A stretch of 64,000 nucleotides of DNA from Crithidia fasciculata (lineage: Eukaryota; Euglenozoa; Kinetoplastea; Trypanosomatida; Trypanosomatidae). Shown in pieces: positions 1-8,646 of this stretch; positions within the stretch are counted from its first letter, which is position 1; each line of letters starts with the position of its first letter. The notes under the pieces are model-generated. The model made no database searches, was not told the origin of the DNA, and saw only the letters and a list, made by a program, of their open reading frames with translations. The position numbers were made by a program, and so were the translations under genes. The stretch lies in contig CM003426.1 in the NCBI GenBank assembly GCA_000331325.2, forward strand, positions 191,001-255,000, in the 5' to 3' direction.

Positions 1-943
1 TAAATAACAAAACTACCTTACATGTCTGATCTCTCTCTTTGGTTTGTTGTGAGGGCTTTAAAAGGAAAAAGTGAATTCTCAGTTCCTTGGTGCGACGCAA
101 CAGTCAAACACTGTCAATGACGTCTTTCTCTTCTTTCTTCTTTCTTGTTTTTTCTTTATTTTTTGTAAGCCACCCCGTTTGCAGCGCATTGTCCAATCGT
201 GCTTTTAATATTATTGCTGTTACTGTGTCGATGTCTTTTCTTTTGCTTCACGCATCTCTTGTTTCTCTGCCCTTGCGAGTGTATTTGCTGATTTTCTTGG
301 TGTTTTTTCGTCATTTTGTCTTTCATGCGTTTACCGCCCACACTTCTCCTTCTTCCCCAGCTTCTTTCGTTCGAATAGACGAACGTCAAAACAGACCATA
401 AAGTAAATAAATTAATGAGTGTGTAATTTGTGAGGTACGGTTACAGGATGCGGGCAGCGCCGTGGTTTTGCCAGCGCCGCCTTCGACCACGCACATGTGC
501 AAACGCCGTCTCTTTTTTTTTTTCCCTCTTTACCGTTGTGACGTGCAGGGGGACAAAGGATGGATAAACGGGAAGTAGGTTTGGATCGCCCAACGGCTCA
601 AGAGAAGACACACGTTGCGTTGTGTGCTGTTCGTCCAATTTTCCAAGGTTCATGTGTCGTTGCTGCGTCTGACCTCCTCCTTCCTCCGCGTCGCAAAGAA
701 AAAAAATATTTTTTTTTTGCCGAAGCGGTTGCTACTCGTTTCGTCTCTCTCCGTCACTTTCCCCATCCTCTCTTCCCCCCTTTTCTCCGGCTAAGTATCA
801 TTTTTTAAAAAGAAAAAAAAAGCTGAGTTTTCTTTGCCGCTTCGGCTCTCACTGCTGCTTTCTTGGCTACAAAAAAAGAAAAAAATAAGGCGTTGAGGAC
901 TTCTCTTGTTACACCCTCGGAAGAACAGCTAAGAGCGGCAGCG
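1..943. other. Spacer upstream of the helicase gene
   Basis: T/A-rich non-coding sequence, presumably the 3' UTR of a gene to the left plus the 5' UTR of the helicase. A six-base-pair hairpin lies at 368-385. Its second half carries a long pyrimidine-rich tract (about 737-789) followed by AG at 794-795, a good candidate trans-splice site. Open frames here are T-rich and resemble nothing I recognise. Confidence 0.7.
737..795 (+). promoter_or_regulatory. Polypyrimidine tract and AG trans-splice acceptor for the helicase gene
   Basis: About 50 bases of nearly pure C/T end in CTAAG (AG at 794-795), roughly 150 bases before the ATG at 944. In trypanosomatids this arrangement directs spliced-leader addition. 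The call is by pattern only. Confidence 0.6.
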
Positions 944-2682
944 ATGGACGCCTTTAAGTCCTTGACTGTAGGAGCCAAGTTCGGCGCCGCCCGCAACGGC
1001 GAGGCAGCGAAGCTCTTCCGCTCCGCACTAAAGGAGAAGGCGAGCAAACCCCTCGCGGAGTCGATGGGTGTGGATGGCAGCGTCGCCATCGAGGAGGCAG
1101 CGGAGCTGGGCAGCAGCTTCTCCGTCCCCACACCCAGCCCCACGCTGAACCTCTTCGGCACCCGCACCGCTGTCAGCGGCTCAGAGAAGAGTGGCGCCGC
1201 CAAGGAAGGCGTCGATGCTGCCGCTGCGGCAGCGGCTACCAGCGAGGACAAGCCCCTCAAGCCGACGACCTACAAGAAAATGCGCAACGTGTGGCGCCGC
1301 AATGACCTGCAGGTGATGGGAACGGACATCCCCGCACCAATCGAGCACTTCTCCGACCTTGTGCGGCCGCCCCTCAGCGTCCCCCGCAACATCGTCGACA
1401 ACCTCTTCGCCCGTCAGCACAAGATCCCGACTCCGATCCAGATGCAGGCGATCCCGTCCCTCATCCACCAACGCGATGTGCTGGCCTGTGCCCCGACCGG
1501 CTCCGGCAAGACGATCGCCTTTCTCGTGCCTCTTTTCGCCTGTCTTAAGGCCCCTGACGCGACCAGCGGCGTCCGTGCGCTCATCGTGACTCCCACGGTG
1601 GAGCTGGCGCAGCAGATTGAGCGGGAGGCCTTCTTCCTCATGAAGGGGCAGCGGTGGCGCTTCGTGCAGCACGGCCAGACGACCAAGAACAAAGACATCT
1701 TCATCGCCACCCCAGGTCGCATCGTCTCCTTGCTCGAGCAGAAGCTGCTCGACCTCCGCGAGGTGCGCTACCTTGTCTTTGACGAAGGCGACCGTCTCTG
1801 GGACACCAAAACGGACTTCCTCACGGTGATCGACAAGATCCTGACGGCGTGCGTGCGGCCGGACAAGGTGGTGAGCCTCTTCACCGCCACCCTCAGCGAG
1901 AAAGTAGAGACGGCGGCGCGCTCTGTCATGGCTTCCGACCCGGTGCGCATCATCGTCCACGGCCGCCACACCGCCAACACGAACGTCAAGCAGCGCCTTC
2001 TCTTCTGCGGCAATGAGCTGGGCAAGGTGGTGGCGATGCGCAACCTCGTACGAGAGGGCATTACGCCGCCAGTGCTTGTCTTTGTGCAGAGCGTGGAGCG
2101 TTCCAAAGAGCTCTTTGAGGAGATCCGCACCGAGGGCCTCCACATGGCCATCATCCACGCCAAAATGTCCGTCGAGGAGCGGGAGGAGACGGTGCTGCAG
2201 TTCCGCCTGGGCAAGGTGTGGGTGCTCGTCACGACGGAGCTCCTTGCACGCGGTATCGACTTCAAGAACGTCGGGACTGTCCTCAACTTTGACTTGCCGG
2301 CGACGGTGGACTCCTACATCCACCGTGTGGGCCGCACCGGCCGTGCCGGCAAGGCGGGCACCGCCATCACCTTCTTCACCGAGGAGGACAAGGAGCGGCT
2401 GCCACCAATCGCCAAGGTGATGCAGGACTCGGCAGCCCGGTGGAGGAGTGGATGCTGAACATCAAGGTCGACCGCAACACGCGCCGCCGCCTCGAGCGCA
2501 GCACGCCGCAGCGCACCATCGTCAGCACGCGGAAGCGCATGCTTGTCGCCCAGCAGCGCGTGCAGCGGCAGTACCGCCGCATGGAGGCTGAGGAGGCGGG
2601 TAGGAAGGAGGCGAAGCGGGCCAAGAAGCGCAGCCGCAAGGAGGTGAGCAGCGACGATGGCGAGGGAGAGGAGGACGAGTAG
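944..2682 (+). pseudogene. ROK1: ROK1/DDX52-type DEAD-box RNA helicase, interrupted by a one-base frameshift
   Basis: ATP-dependent RNA helicase of the Rok1/DDX52 family, which acts in the nucleolus on 18S pre-rRNA and snoRNA release during early 40S assembly. The start at 944 gives an N-terminus with the family pattern M-D...GAKF. Visible motifs are the Q motif, APTGSGKT (about residues 183-190), PTVELAQ, TPGR, DEGD at about 280-283, TAT in place of SAT, ARGIDF and HRVGRTGRAG. The main frame ends at a TGA at 2456-2458, just after motif VI. The family's conserved continuation (VMQDSG-SPVEEWM) is found in the +1-shifted frame from about 2434 to the TAG at 2680-2682, ending in a basic then acidic tail. 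One G missing from the GG at 2431-2432 restores a 579-residue protein. It is either a sequencing error or a real truncation; I favour an error because the tail is intact. Confidence 0.85.
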
Positions 2683-4154
2683 TGATGGTGTCGCAATGCG
2701 CGGGGGTTAAAAAAAAAACCACCAACAAACCTCTGCTGTTTTCCCTTCTTGGATTGTTCGTTTCACTGCGCGTTTAAGTGCCTTTTTTTTTACTGGTTGA
2801 GAGCAGCCACTAACACAATCTGAACGGTTAATATTAAACTCTTTGATCTCGCTCCTTCTCTGCGTGCCTGCCAAGCGTGCATACGCAATTCAAGTAGCAG
2901 AGAGGCACGCTGCGCAACAAGACAACTAACGACAGAAGAAAATAAAACGTGGACATAAAGTGCATTTGCACGGCTAGTGGCGAAGCTTTTCTATAGGCTC
3001 GCGAAAAGAAATGAGGTCTCGCGCCTTGTTGCCACCTTACATACGCCAGCTGATGTTTGGTTTGCACCCCATCTTCCTCTCCATCACTGCGTCACAAGAG
3101 GGTGAGCACTTCCACTGATCAGAGCGTAGCAAGCCATCAGTGCCTACTCATCGAAGAAGTGTGTGTTTTACATCGCCAAAATAGTGCGGCGAGCCTTGGC
3201 CGGGATGCCATGCTGCACGTGTGTTGTAGACGCCCCTCGCATCAGCAGCTTAGTGCCTCGAAAAGGGCGATTCAAATATGTATATTTTTTCGATGACTCT
3301 TTCTCAACTCCTTCTTCATCATTGACACTCTTGCTCTCCTACTGCCGACTGGTGTCGCTCTCTATTCTTCTCTCGCCACTGTAATAATCAGTATGCCAGC
3401 CTGGGCACCGGCTTTTTCTGTGCAATTTGCCTACTCGTTCGTGTCCCCCGTTGTCTTGTCAGACTCAAGGGACTTTTTTTTTCTTCTCTGCTTCTCTGTT
3501 TCGAAGCATATGAATCCGGAGCGTGGAAAAGCTCCCCCACGCTTCACTGTATTCAGGCGTCTAGACGGGTCCATCGCATAGAGGCCGCATAGAGACAGAG
3601 AGACGACGTAAAATAAAAAGAAAACCAGAATTGAGAGTGATACGCAGCAGTGTACGCTTTTTTCTTTTCCTTTCCGTGCTGCTGGTACATTGGGTGATTT
3701 TTCGGAGAGGGAAAGAGAAGCGCTTTTGCTTATCTGCTATAAGTCGCTCGTAAAAAAAAAATAAACAAATTTTGCCCTTTTTTTGTTTTTTTTTCTGTCT
3801 AGTTTCAAGCAGTGCAAAAGCGTTCGATCTCACATAAAAGAAAAAAGGAAAAATAATAAGGCGTTGATTGTTGTTGTTCTGTACCATTCACTCTCGCTTG
3901 CGCTGTCTTCATTTTTTCACCGCATATCTGAAGTGAAGCGTCTGCGCCTCACACGACCCGTTGGGAATCTTTACGGGGGACCAGCAGTTGTATGCTGAGC
4001 AGCAACGTGTAGCGCTCTTCTTCACAGCTCAGCAGGCCGACGTATACACACCCTATACACTTTTACTTGTATTACTAGTTCGTGGTGCGTGAGCAGCCCG
4101 TCTTTTCCATCCGGTGCGCCACATTTTTTTTTTTTTTTTGTCTCAGCTCTCTCA
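2683..4154. other. Spacer, helicase to AT-hook protein gene
   Basis: About 1.5 kb of T/A-rich spacer with several pyrimidine tracts (for example around 3300-3380 and 3780-3800). A run of 16 T at 4124-4139 is followed by AG at 4145-4146, only nine bases before the next ATG, so an acceptor farther upstream is also possible. I see no gene or structured RNA. Confidence 0.65.
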
Positions 4155-5981
4155 ATGTCGGAGGTGGCGGAGGTGTGGCTGCTCGCCGTGGCGCTAGACG
4201 GCGAGGACACCTTCTGGCTCGGCGAGCCTTCGAACCTGAAGGCGCTGCCGGATGACTGGAAGCACGTCAAGTGCCGCTGGCTCTACCCGGTCGAGGAGAA
4301 GATGGACCGCTTTGCCGACCTTAGCGGCTTCGACTGCACCGACGCCGTCTACGAGGTGGGCCACGGCGCCATCTCGAAGGTACTGCGCGGTGCAACGCTC
4401 GTGTGGAACATCAAAGGCAAGCGGCAGAAGGTGGGCGGGTCGACCTACGTCTTTGTGCCTGCCGAGGACATGAAGGTGATGGAGGAGGCCTACAACAGGT
4501 TTCTCAAGCTGGAGGCGGCCAGCCCACATCCGCATCCGCAGCGGTCAGCGCCATCACCGTCACCGGTGGCGGAGCAGGTAAAGCCGGAGGCGGACGAGGA
4601 AGGCGAGCCCAACGACGCCGCAGTTGGAGAGGAAGCAGAAACGCCGCAGCCCGCCCCGCCCACCAACTCCGGCAGCCTCGCCAAGATAGAGGAAGCGGGG
4701 AGCGGTGATGAACTCTTAGTGCGTCCGTGGCAGGAGCGCCTCGAGGCGGAGGGGAACGCCGACTCCGTTTCTTCCGCCACCCAGAGTCAGGACACCACGC
4801 AGGTGCAGCGGCGCCGCAGCAATCATTTGTCTCTTAATTCGCACAAGCGCCAGCAGCCGCACCGGGGGACGACCATCTACATCGCGCCGACGTCCACCGC
4901 GGCAACGGGCGACCACAGCAGCAGCGAGGCCTTTGACTGGGAGGAGATGTTCATTGTGCACCGCGGCAGCGTCGACTTCCTCTGCCCCCATGTGACGAAC
5001 AACCGCTACGGGTTCCGGCTGGACCGCGTCATGCACGACGGCATGCCCGTCTTTCTCCTCTTCTCCAGCCGCCGCAAGAACAGCGAGAGCATCGACTCCA
5101 CGGCGCGCGGCGTGCCGGTGTTCGAGAAGGCGAAGCTGAGCGGGGAGGGCGGGGAGGGCGAGGCGCGGGGCTCGGTCCTTGTGTTGACCCGCCTCGGCTA
5201 CGTGAAGCACCCAGAGAGGCTGCAGGGCGATCAGGTCGATGGCGTGCGTAGACGAGGACGACCGCCGCTGCATAGACGAGGACGGCCGCCGCTGCGTCGC
5301 CAACGCAGCAGTTCGGACGACGACACGCTCACCGAGGAGGAGGCGGACGACTCGGATGACGATGATGATGATGATGATGATGATGATGACAGCGAAGACT
5401 CGCTCGACGACGACGCCGTCTCGAACGACAACCGGCCCCGTGGTGGCCGCGGCGCTGCTGCGCGTGCAGGAAGACCGCGTCGGGGCAATGACGCGGAGAC
5501 TTCACTCTTCGCTGATCACTTACCGGGCAGGCGGGCCGCGACAGCAAGGACACCGCATGTAAAGGACGAAGCGGGGGAAGCTAGCGGCGCAGCTGGAGAG
5601 GGTACTGAGCAGCCGCAGCTGCCACCGCGCCGGCGTGGGCGGCGGCCTGCTGCTCCAAAGGAAGAGCCACCGCTACAGGCGGTCAACGTCAACTTCTGGT
5701 CCGACCCCATCGGCGTAGTGCCTCCGGTCAGTCAGCTGGCGCGCGACTTCCCCTTTACCACTGAAGCCGCAGACACACCGCAGACGGTCGTGTTTGGCGA
5801 CGGCGTCTGTGTTACTTACACCGCTGCCTCAGCGGCCAAGCAGGTCCCGGCAGAGAAGAAGCGGAAGGTGCCGAAGCACAGCAACACCTCAGCGTCGATC
5901 GAAGACTCCGACCTGAGCATGCTCAACGCGCACATCTTGAACGCCTTTGCCCAGGTGCGCAAGGAAGGTTTGGAGGAGTGA
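4155..5981 (+). CDS. AT-hook-containing acidic protein of unknown function
   Basis: 608 residues; I do not recognise the family. The N-terminal 120 residues look folded (Trp- and Tyr-rich, starting MSEVAEVWLL). A Pro/Glu/Ser-rich linker follows, then a second ordered-looking block at about residues 258-355. At 366-381 an eight-residue basic unit, RRGRPPL plus H or R, occurs twice in tandem: each contains RGRPP, the core of the AT-hook that binds the minor groove of A/T-rich DNA. A run of about a dozen Asp and a third basic motif (RRRGRRP) follow. By inference it is a nuclear, DNA- or chromatin-associated protein. The ATG at 4155 is chosen because upstream in-frame sequence is the T-run. Confidence 0.88.
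   Translation: MSEVAEVWLLAVALDGEDTFWLGEPSNLKALPDDWKHVKCRWLYPVEEKMDRFADLSGFDCTDAVYEVGHGAISKVLRGATLVWNIKGKRQKVGGSTYVFVPAEDMKVMEEAYNRFLKLEAASPHPHPQRSAPSPSPVAEQVKPEADEEGEPNDAAVGEEAETPQPAPPTNSGSLAKIEEAGSGDELLVRPWQERLEAEGNADSVSSATQSQDTTQVQRRRSNHLSLNSHKRQQPHRGTTIYIAPTSTAATGDHSSSEAFDWEEMFIVHRGSVDFLCPHVTNNRYGFRLDRVMHDGMPVFLLFSSRRKNSESIDSTARGVPVFEKAKLSGEGGEGEARGSVLVLTRLGYVKHPERLQGDQVDGVRRRGRPPLHRRGRPPLRRQRSSSDDDTLTEEEADDSDDDDDDDDDDDDSEDSLDDDAVSNDNRPRGGRGAAARAGRPRRGNDAETSLFADHLPGRRAATARTPHVKDEAGEASGAAGEGTEQPQLPPRRRGRRPAAPKEEPPLQAVNVNFWSDPIGVVPPVSQLARDFPFTTEAADTPQTVVFGDGVCVTYTAASAAKQVPAEKKRKVPKHSNTSASIEDSDLSMLNAHILNAFAQVRKEGLEE
5355..5390 (+). repeat. (GAY)12 trinucleotide repeat encoding poly-Asp
   Basis: Twelve consecutive GAT/GAC codons, ten of them GAT, inside the AT-hook protein gene. 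The pure GAT part is likely to vary in length between strains. Confidence 0.9.
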
Positions 5982-7068
5982 GAGGGGGCGAGGGAGTTTG
6001 CTTCACTGTCCGGCAGCCGCTGGTGCTGCTTCACAACTTTACGCTAGGTTGCATTTTCCTTGACGCGTTCTCTCCGTTCTCCTGTACGTCGCAAAAGGGT
6101 CTGCGGAGGAGGAGGTAAAATTACCGAGGCTTTTATTTCTCTTTTCTTTTTGTATTTTTGACCCCTCGTCGCACTTACAGAGACCTTTGGTTTGTTTGCC
6201 ACTTCGATCCGCAGAGCGTGTTTTTTTCTTCTTCTTTCCATACTCACGATGGCGTTATAGAACGGCGGAATGCGTCGGTACAGCCTCTAGAACTTCTGTG
6301 CGCGACGTCTCTGTCCACTGACACATACAGCGAAGAGGAAGAAGGCAAAGGATAAACACAAGTAGAGCGTCCGCTACTTGGACATCTTCTTACGCACAAA
6401 CACCTTTTGTTTATGCACGTTGGTGAAGAAGGGGTTGTGATGACACAGTTTTCTTGGCGGGTGTGTCCTTTTTGGACAGCAACTCTGGTCATTTAGTGGC
6501 CAGTTGGGAGGTGCGAGCTGCTTCGCATACGAAAGTGATTCGCCTTCTTTACCAAAGCGCTTTGTCTGCTTGGCTAGCTGCGCCAAGTATTCTCATGCTA
6601 GAGGAGCACGAGCGTCAGCTGTTTCTACGCTGCATTCTGTTAGCGGGTCACTTCTCTCCTACTATCCTGTTCCCATATCTTCTCATGCAACCACCCGCAC
6701 TCGCGCTTCCTACAAAACACACGTCACCACCGCAGCTGCGGAGCCGGAGAATTTTGTGAAAGGAGCACACAAGCACGAAAACACACACTGAAAGAGCCGA
6801 GAAGAGGAAGCTGCTGCGCATTTACGTCACACTGCGTTACGACTCGAACACCCGTTCGCGAGCGTCTCTCTCAAAGTGCCGTGATCGTTTTCCCTTTTCT
6901 GGTTTTTTACAAGCCTTTTCCTTTTTTCTCTACTTCTTGGAAGTCTGTCTGCTCTAGCTACATGCATAACAAGGTAGGACGTGTCATTGGTGTCTTCTCT
7001 CTTTCCTCGGTCTGCTTCCTGCATTCACGGTGTGTACTTTCCCTTTATTATTAGTTGACCATAGCACC
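5982..7068. other. Spacer, AT-hook protein to J-protein gene
   Basis: About 1.1 kb, non-coding as far as I can see. Pyrimidine-rich tracts at about 6885-6940 and 6991-7050 lead to AG at 7053-7054, the likely acceptor for the J-protein mRNA, 15 bases before its ATG. Confidence 0.65.
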
Positions 7069-8019
7069 ATGTTCCGCTTCAGAACACTTGCCCCGGTGCA
7101 CGCCCTGGCCTCTGTGCGGTGCGTCTTCCAGAGCAAGGAGTTCCTAGCGGCGACCAAGGAGCTGCCGACGACGCCGGAGGGACGTAACCCGTACGACGTG
7201 CTGGAAGTGACCGTCACCCAAGCCACCACGCTCGACGACATCTCCAAGCAGTTCCGAAGTCTCGTCGTCAAGTACCACCCCGACAAGCCTGGCGGCTCCA
7301 CCGAGAAGATGGCGGAGGTGAACCTGGCGCACAAGATTGTCAAGGAGAATCACGAGGGCGTGCTGCGGCGCATGCGGGAGGCCGAGTCGACGATGAAGGC
7401 CAACGAGGCCTACCGGCAGCACAAGCACGCACGGGTGAGCCGCGACGACGATCTCGGCCGCTCTGGCGGTGTCCACCGGCGCAACGCCCGCGCCGCACGC
7501 GAGGCGGCTGAGGCGGGCAGCACACGGCGAGCGCGTTCGCTGAAAGAGATCGAGACGCAGTGGGAGAAGTATAAGGAGGACACCGAGGCGGCGGTGAAGA
7601 GCATGTGCAACCGCTACGAGCTTGCCATCCAGCAGGGCAAGTTCTTCCGCAAGTCGGCGACGCTGAACGAGATCACGGTGCGGGAGCGGTGGCTGCGCAA
7701 GTCCTTTCTGAAGGGCGTCTGGGAGGATGTGCACGAGCTGCGTGGTGAGCTGCTGCGGCGTGGTGCCCGCAGTGCCCAGCAGTCGGAGCTGGCGGAGGAG
7801 ATGGTCAGCTTCGCCTCGACAACGCAGCGGAAGCTCAACGAGGATTTCCAGCGGCTGACGCAGGAGAGCGTGCAGCTGCAGTCCCGCATGTTTGTCGAGC
7901 GTGGCTTCTTCATTGTTGTTGCCCTCATTCTCTTTGTGAAGTCGTGGAAGTGGTTCGTCGGCTTCACCTTTAACAACACCCTCACTGTGCGGCTGCGGAA
8001 GGGCATGCTCAGCCAGTAG
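7069..8019 (+). CDS. J-domain (DnaJ-like) protein with C-terminal membrane segment
   Basis: 316 residues. A J domain near the N-terminus (about 40-100, starting NPYDVLEV) carries the HPD tripeptide at residues 70-72, which stimulates the ATPase of an Hsp70 partner. There is no Gly/Phe region or zinc finger, so it is a class III (type C) J protein. The middle is basic, Ala/Arg/Glu-rich and helical. A hydrophobic stretch at about 279-301 near the C-terminus (FFIVVALILFV) looks like a membrane anchor. The N-terminus (MFRFRTLAPVHALASVR) is basic and could be a mitochondrial presequence. Location in the mitochondrial inner membrane or another organelle membrane is inference. The start is the first in-frame ATG after the spliced-leader acceptor at 7053-7054. 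Confidence 0.9.
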   Translation: MFRFRTLAPVHALASVRCVFQSKEFLAATKELPTTPEGRNPYDVLEVTVTQATTLDDISKQFRSLVVKYHPDKPGGSTEKMAEVNLAHKIVKENHEGVLRRMREAESTMKANEAYRQHKHARVSRDDDLGRSGGVHRRNARAAREAAEAGSTRRARSLKEIETQWEKYKEDTEAAVKSMCNRYELAIQQGKFFRKSATLNEITVRERWLRKSFLKGVWEDVHELRGELLRRGARSAQQSELAEEMVSFASTTQRKLNEDFQRLTQESVQLQSRMFVERGFFIVVALILFVKSWKWFVGFTFNNTLTVRLRKGMLSQ

Positions 8020-8646
8020 CGCGCGCGGAGAGAGAGAGGCCTTCACAGCTGTTATCTTGAACGTCAATCTCGCAGTGAAGCTGTCGTGCGTGTGTGTTTG
8101 AGGGGGTGTGTTGTGAGGTGAGAGAGAGTCGGTTTATAACTGACCGTTGTTGTTTCCTGTTTCACATATCTGTTTCGAGTGCCCTCCTCATTCTTGGTGC
8201 TTCTCAGGGTGGCCCTTCTTGCGTACTCTTTGAACTAGAAGGGGGGCAGAAATAATAATAAAAAAAGGCCTACACGCCATTGCCTCGCTGCGTTTTTCGC
8301 CCTTTTTGTGAGACGTTCGTAGGTGATTCCCTGCGTGCTCACTCTACTGCCTCGAGTAAAGAAAAAGAAAAGGTCAAAAACAAAGGCTGCAAAAGTTTGT
8401 TCTCTGCGTCTTTTTGTCTGTCTTCCAGATACGTTTTGATGCAGGCGATTCGCTGTAAGAAACGAGGGGGAAGACGAAAGTGTACTCGCCGACTTTATGA
8501 ACTTCGACTCATGTGGAGGCGGCGCAACGCAAAAGCATTTCTCTCCTCTCCCCATCTCTTTCTCTTTTTTCTTCTTCCTAGATTCCTCGCCATTCGCGCG
8601 CACGTAAACCTGCCAACGCTTTGCTACTCGACAGCTGTGTGACGCC
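8020..8646. other. Spacer, J-protein to Sfi1-like protein gene
   Basis: About 630 bases of T-rich spacer ending in a textbook pyrimidine tract (8537-8579) and AG at 8580-8581, 66 bases before the next ATG. Nothing else is seen. Confidence 0.7.
8537..8581 (+). promoter_or_regulatory. Polypyrimidine tract and AG trans-splice acceptor
   Basis: Over 40 bases almost entirely C/T end in CCTAG (AG at 8580-8581), 66 bases before the ATG at 8647. It is one of the clearest acceptor signals in the window. Confidence 0.7.

Noticed and set aside
364-388. Short TTCGAA-containing sequence resembling a tRNA T-loop
   Set aside because: It forms only a six-base hairpin; there is no acceptor stem, D arm or anticodon arm around it.
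1181-2323. A 380-codon minus-strand frame opposite the helicase
   Set aside because: Antisense shadow of a clear helicase gene with biased codons; no recognisable protein features.
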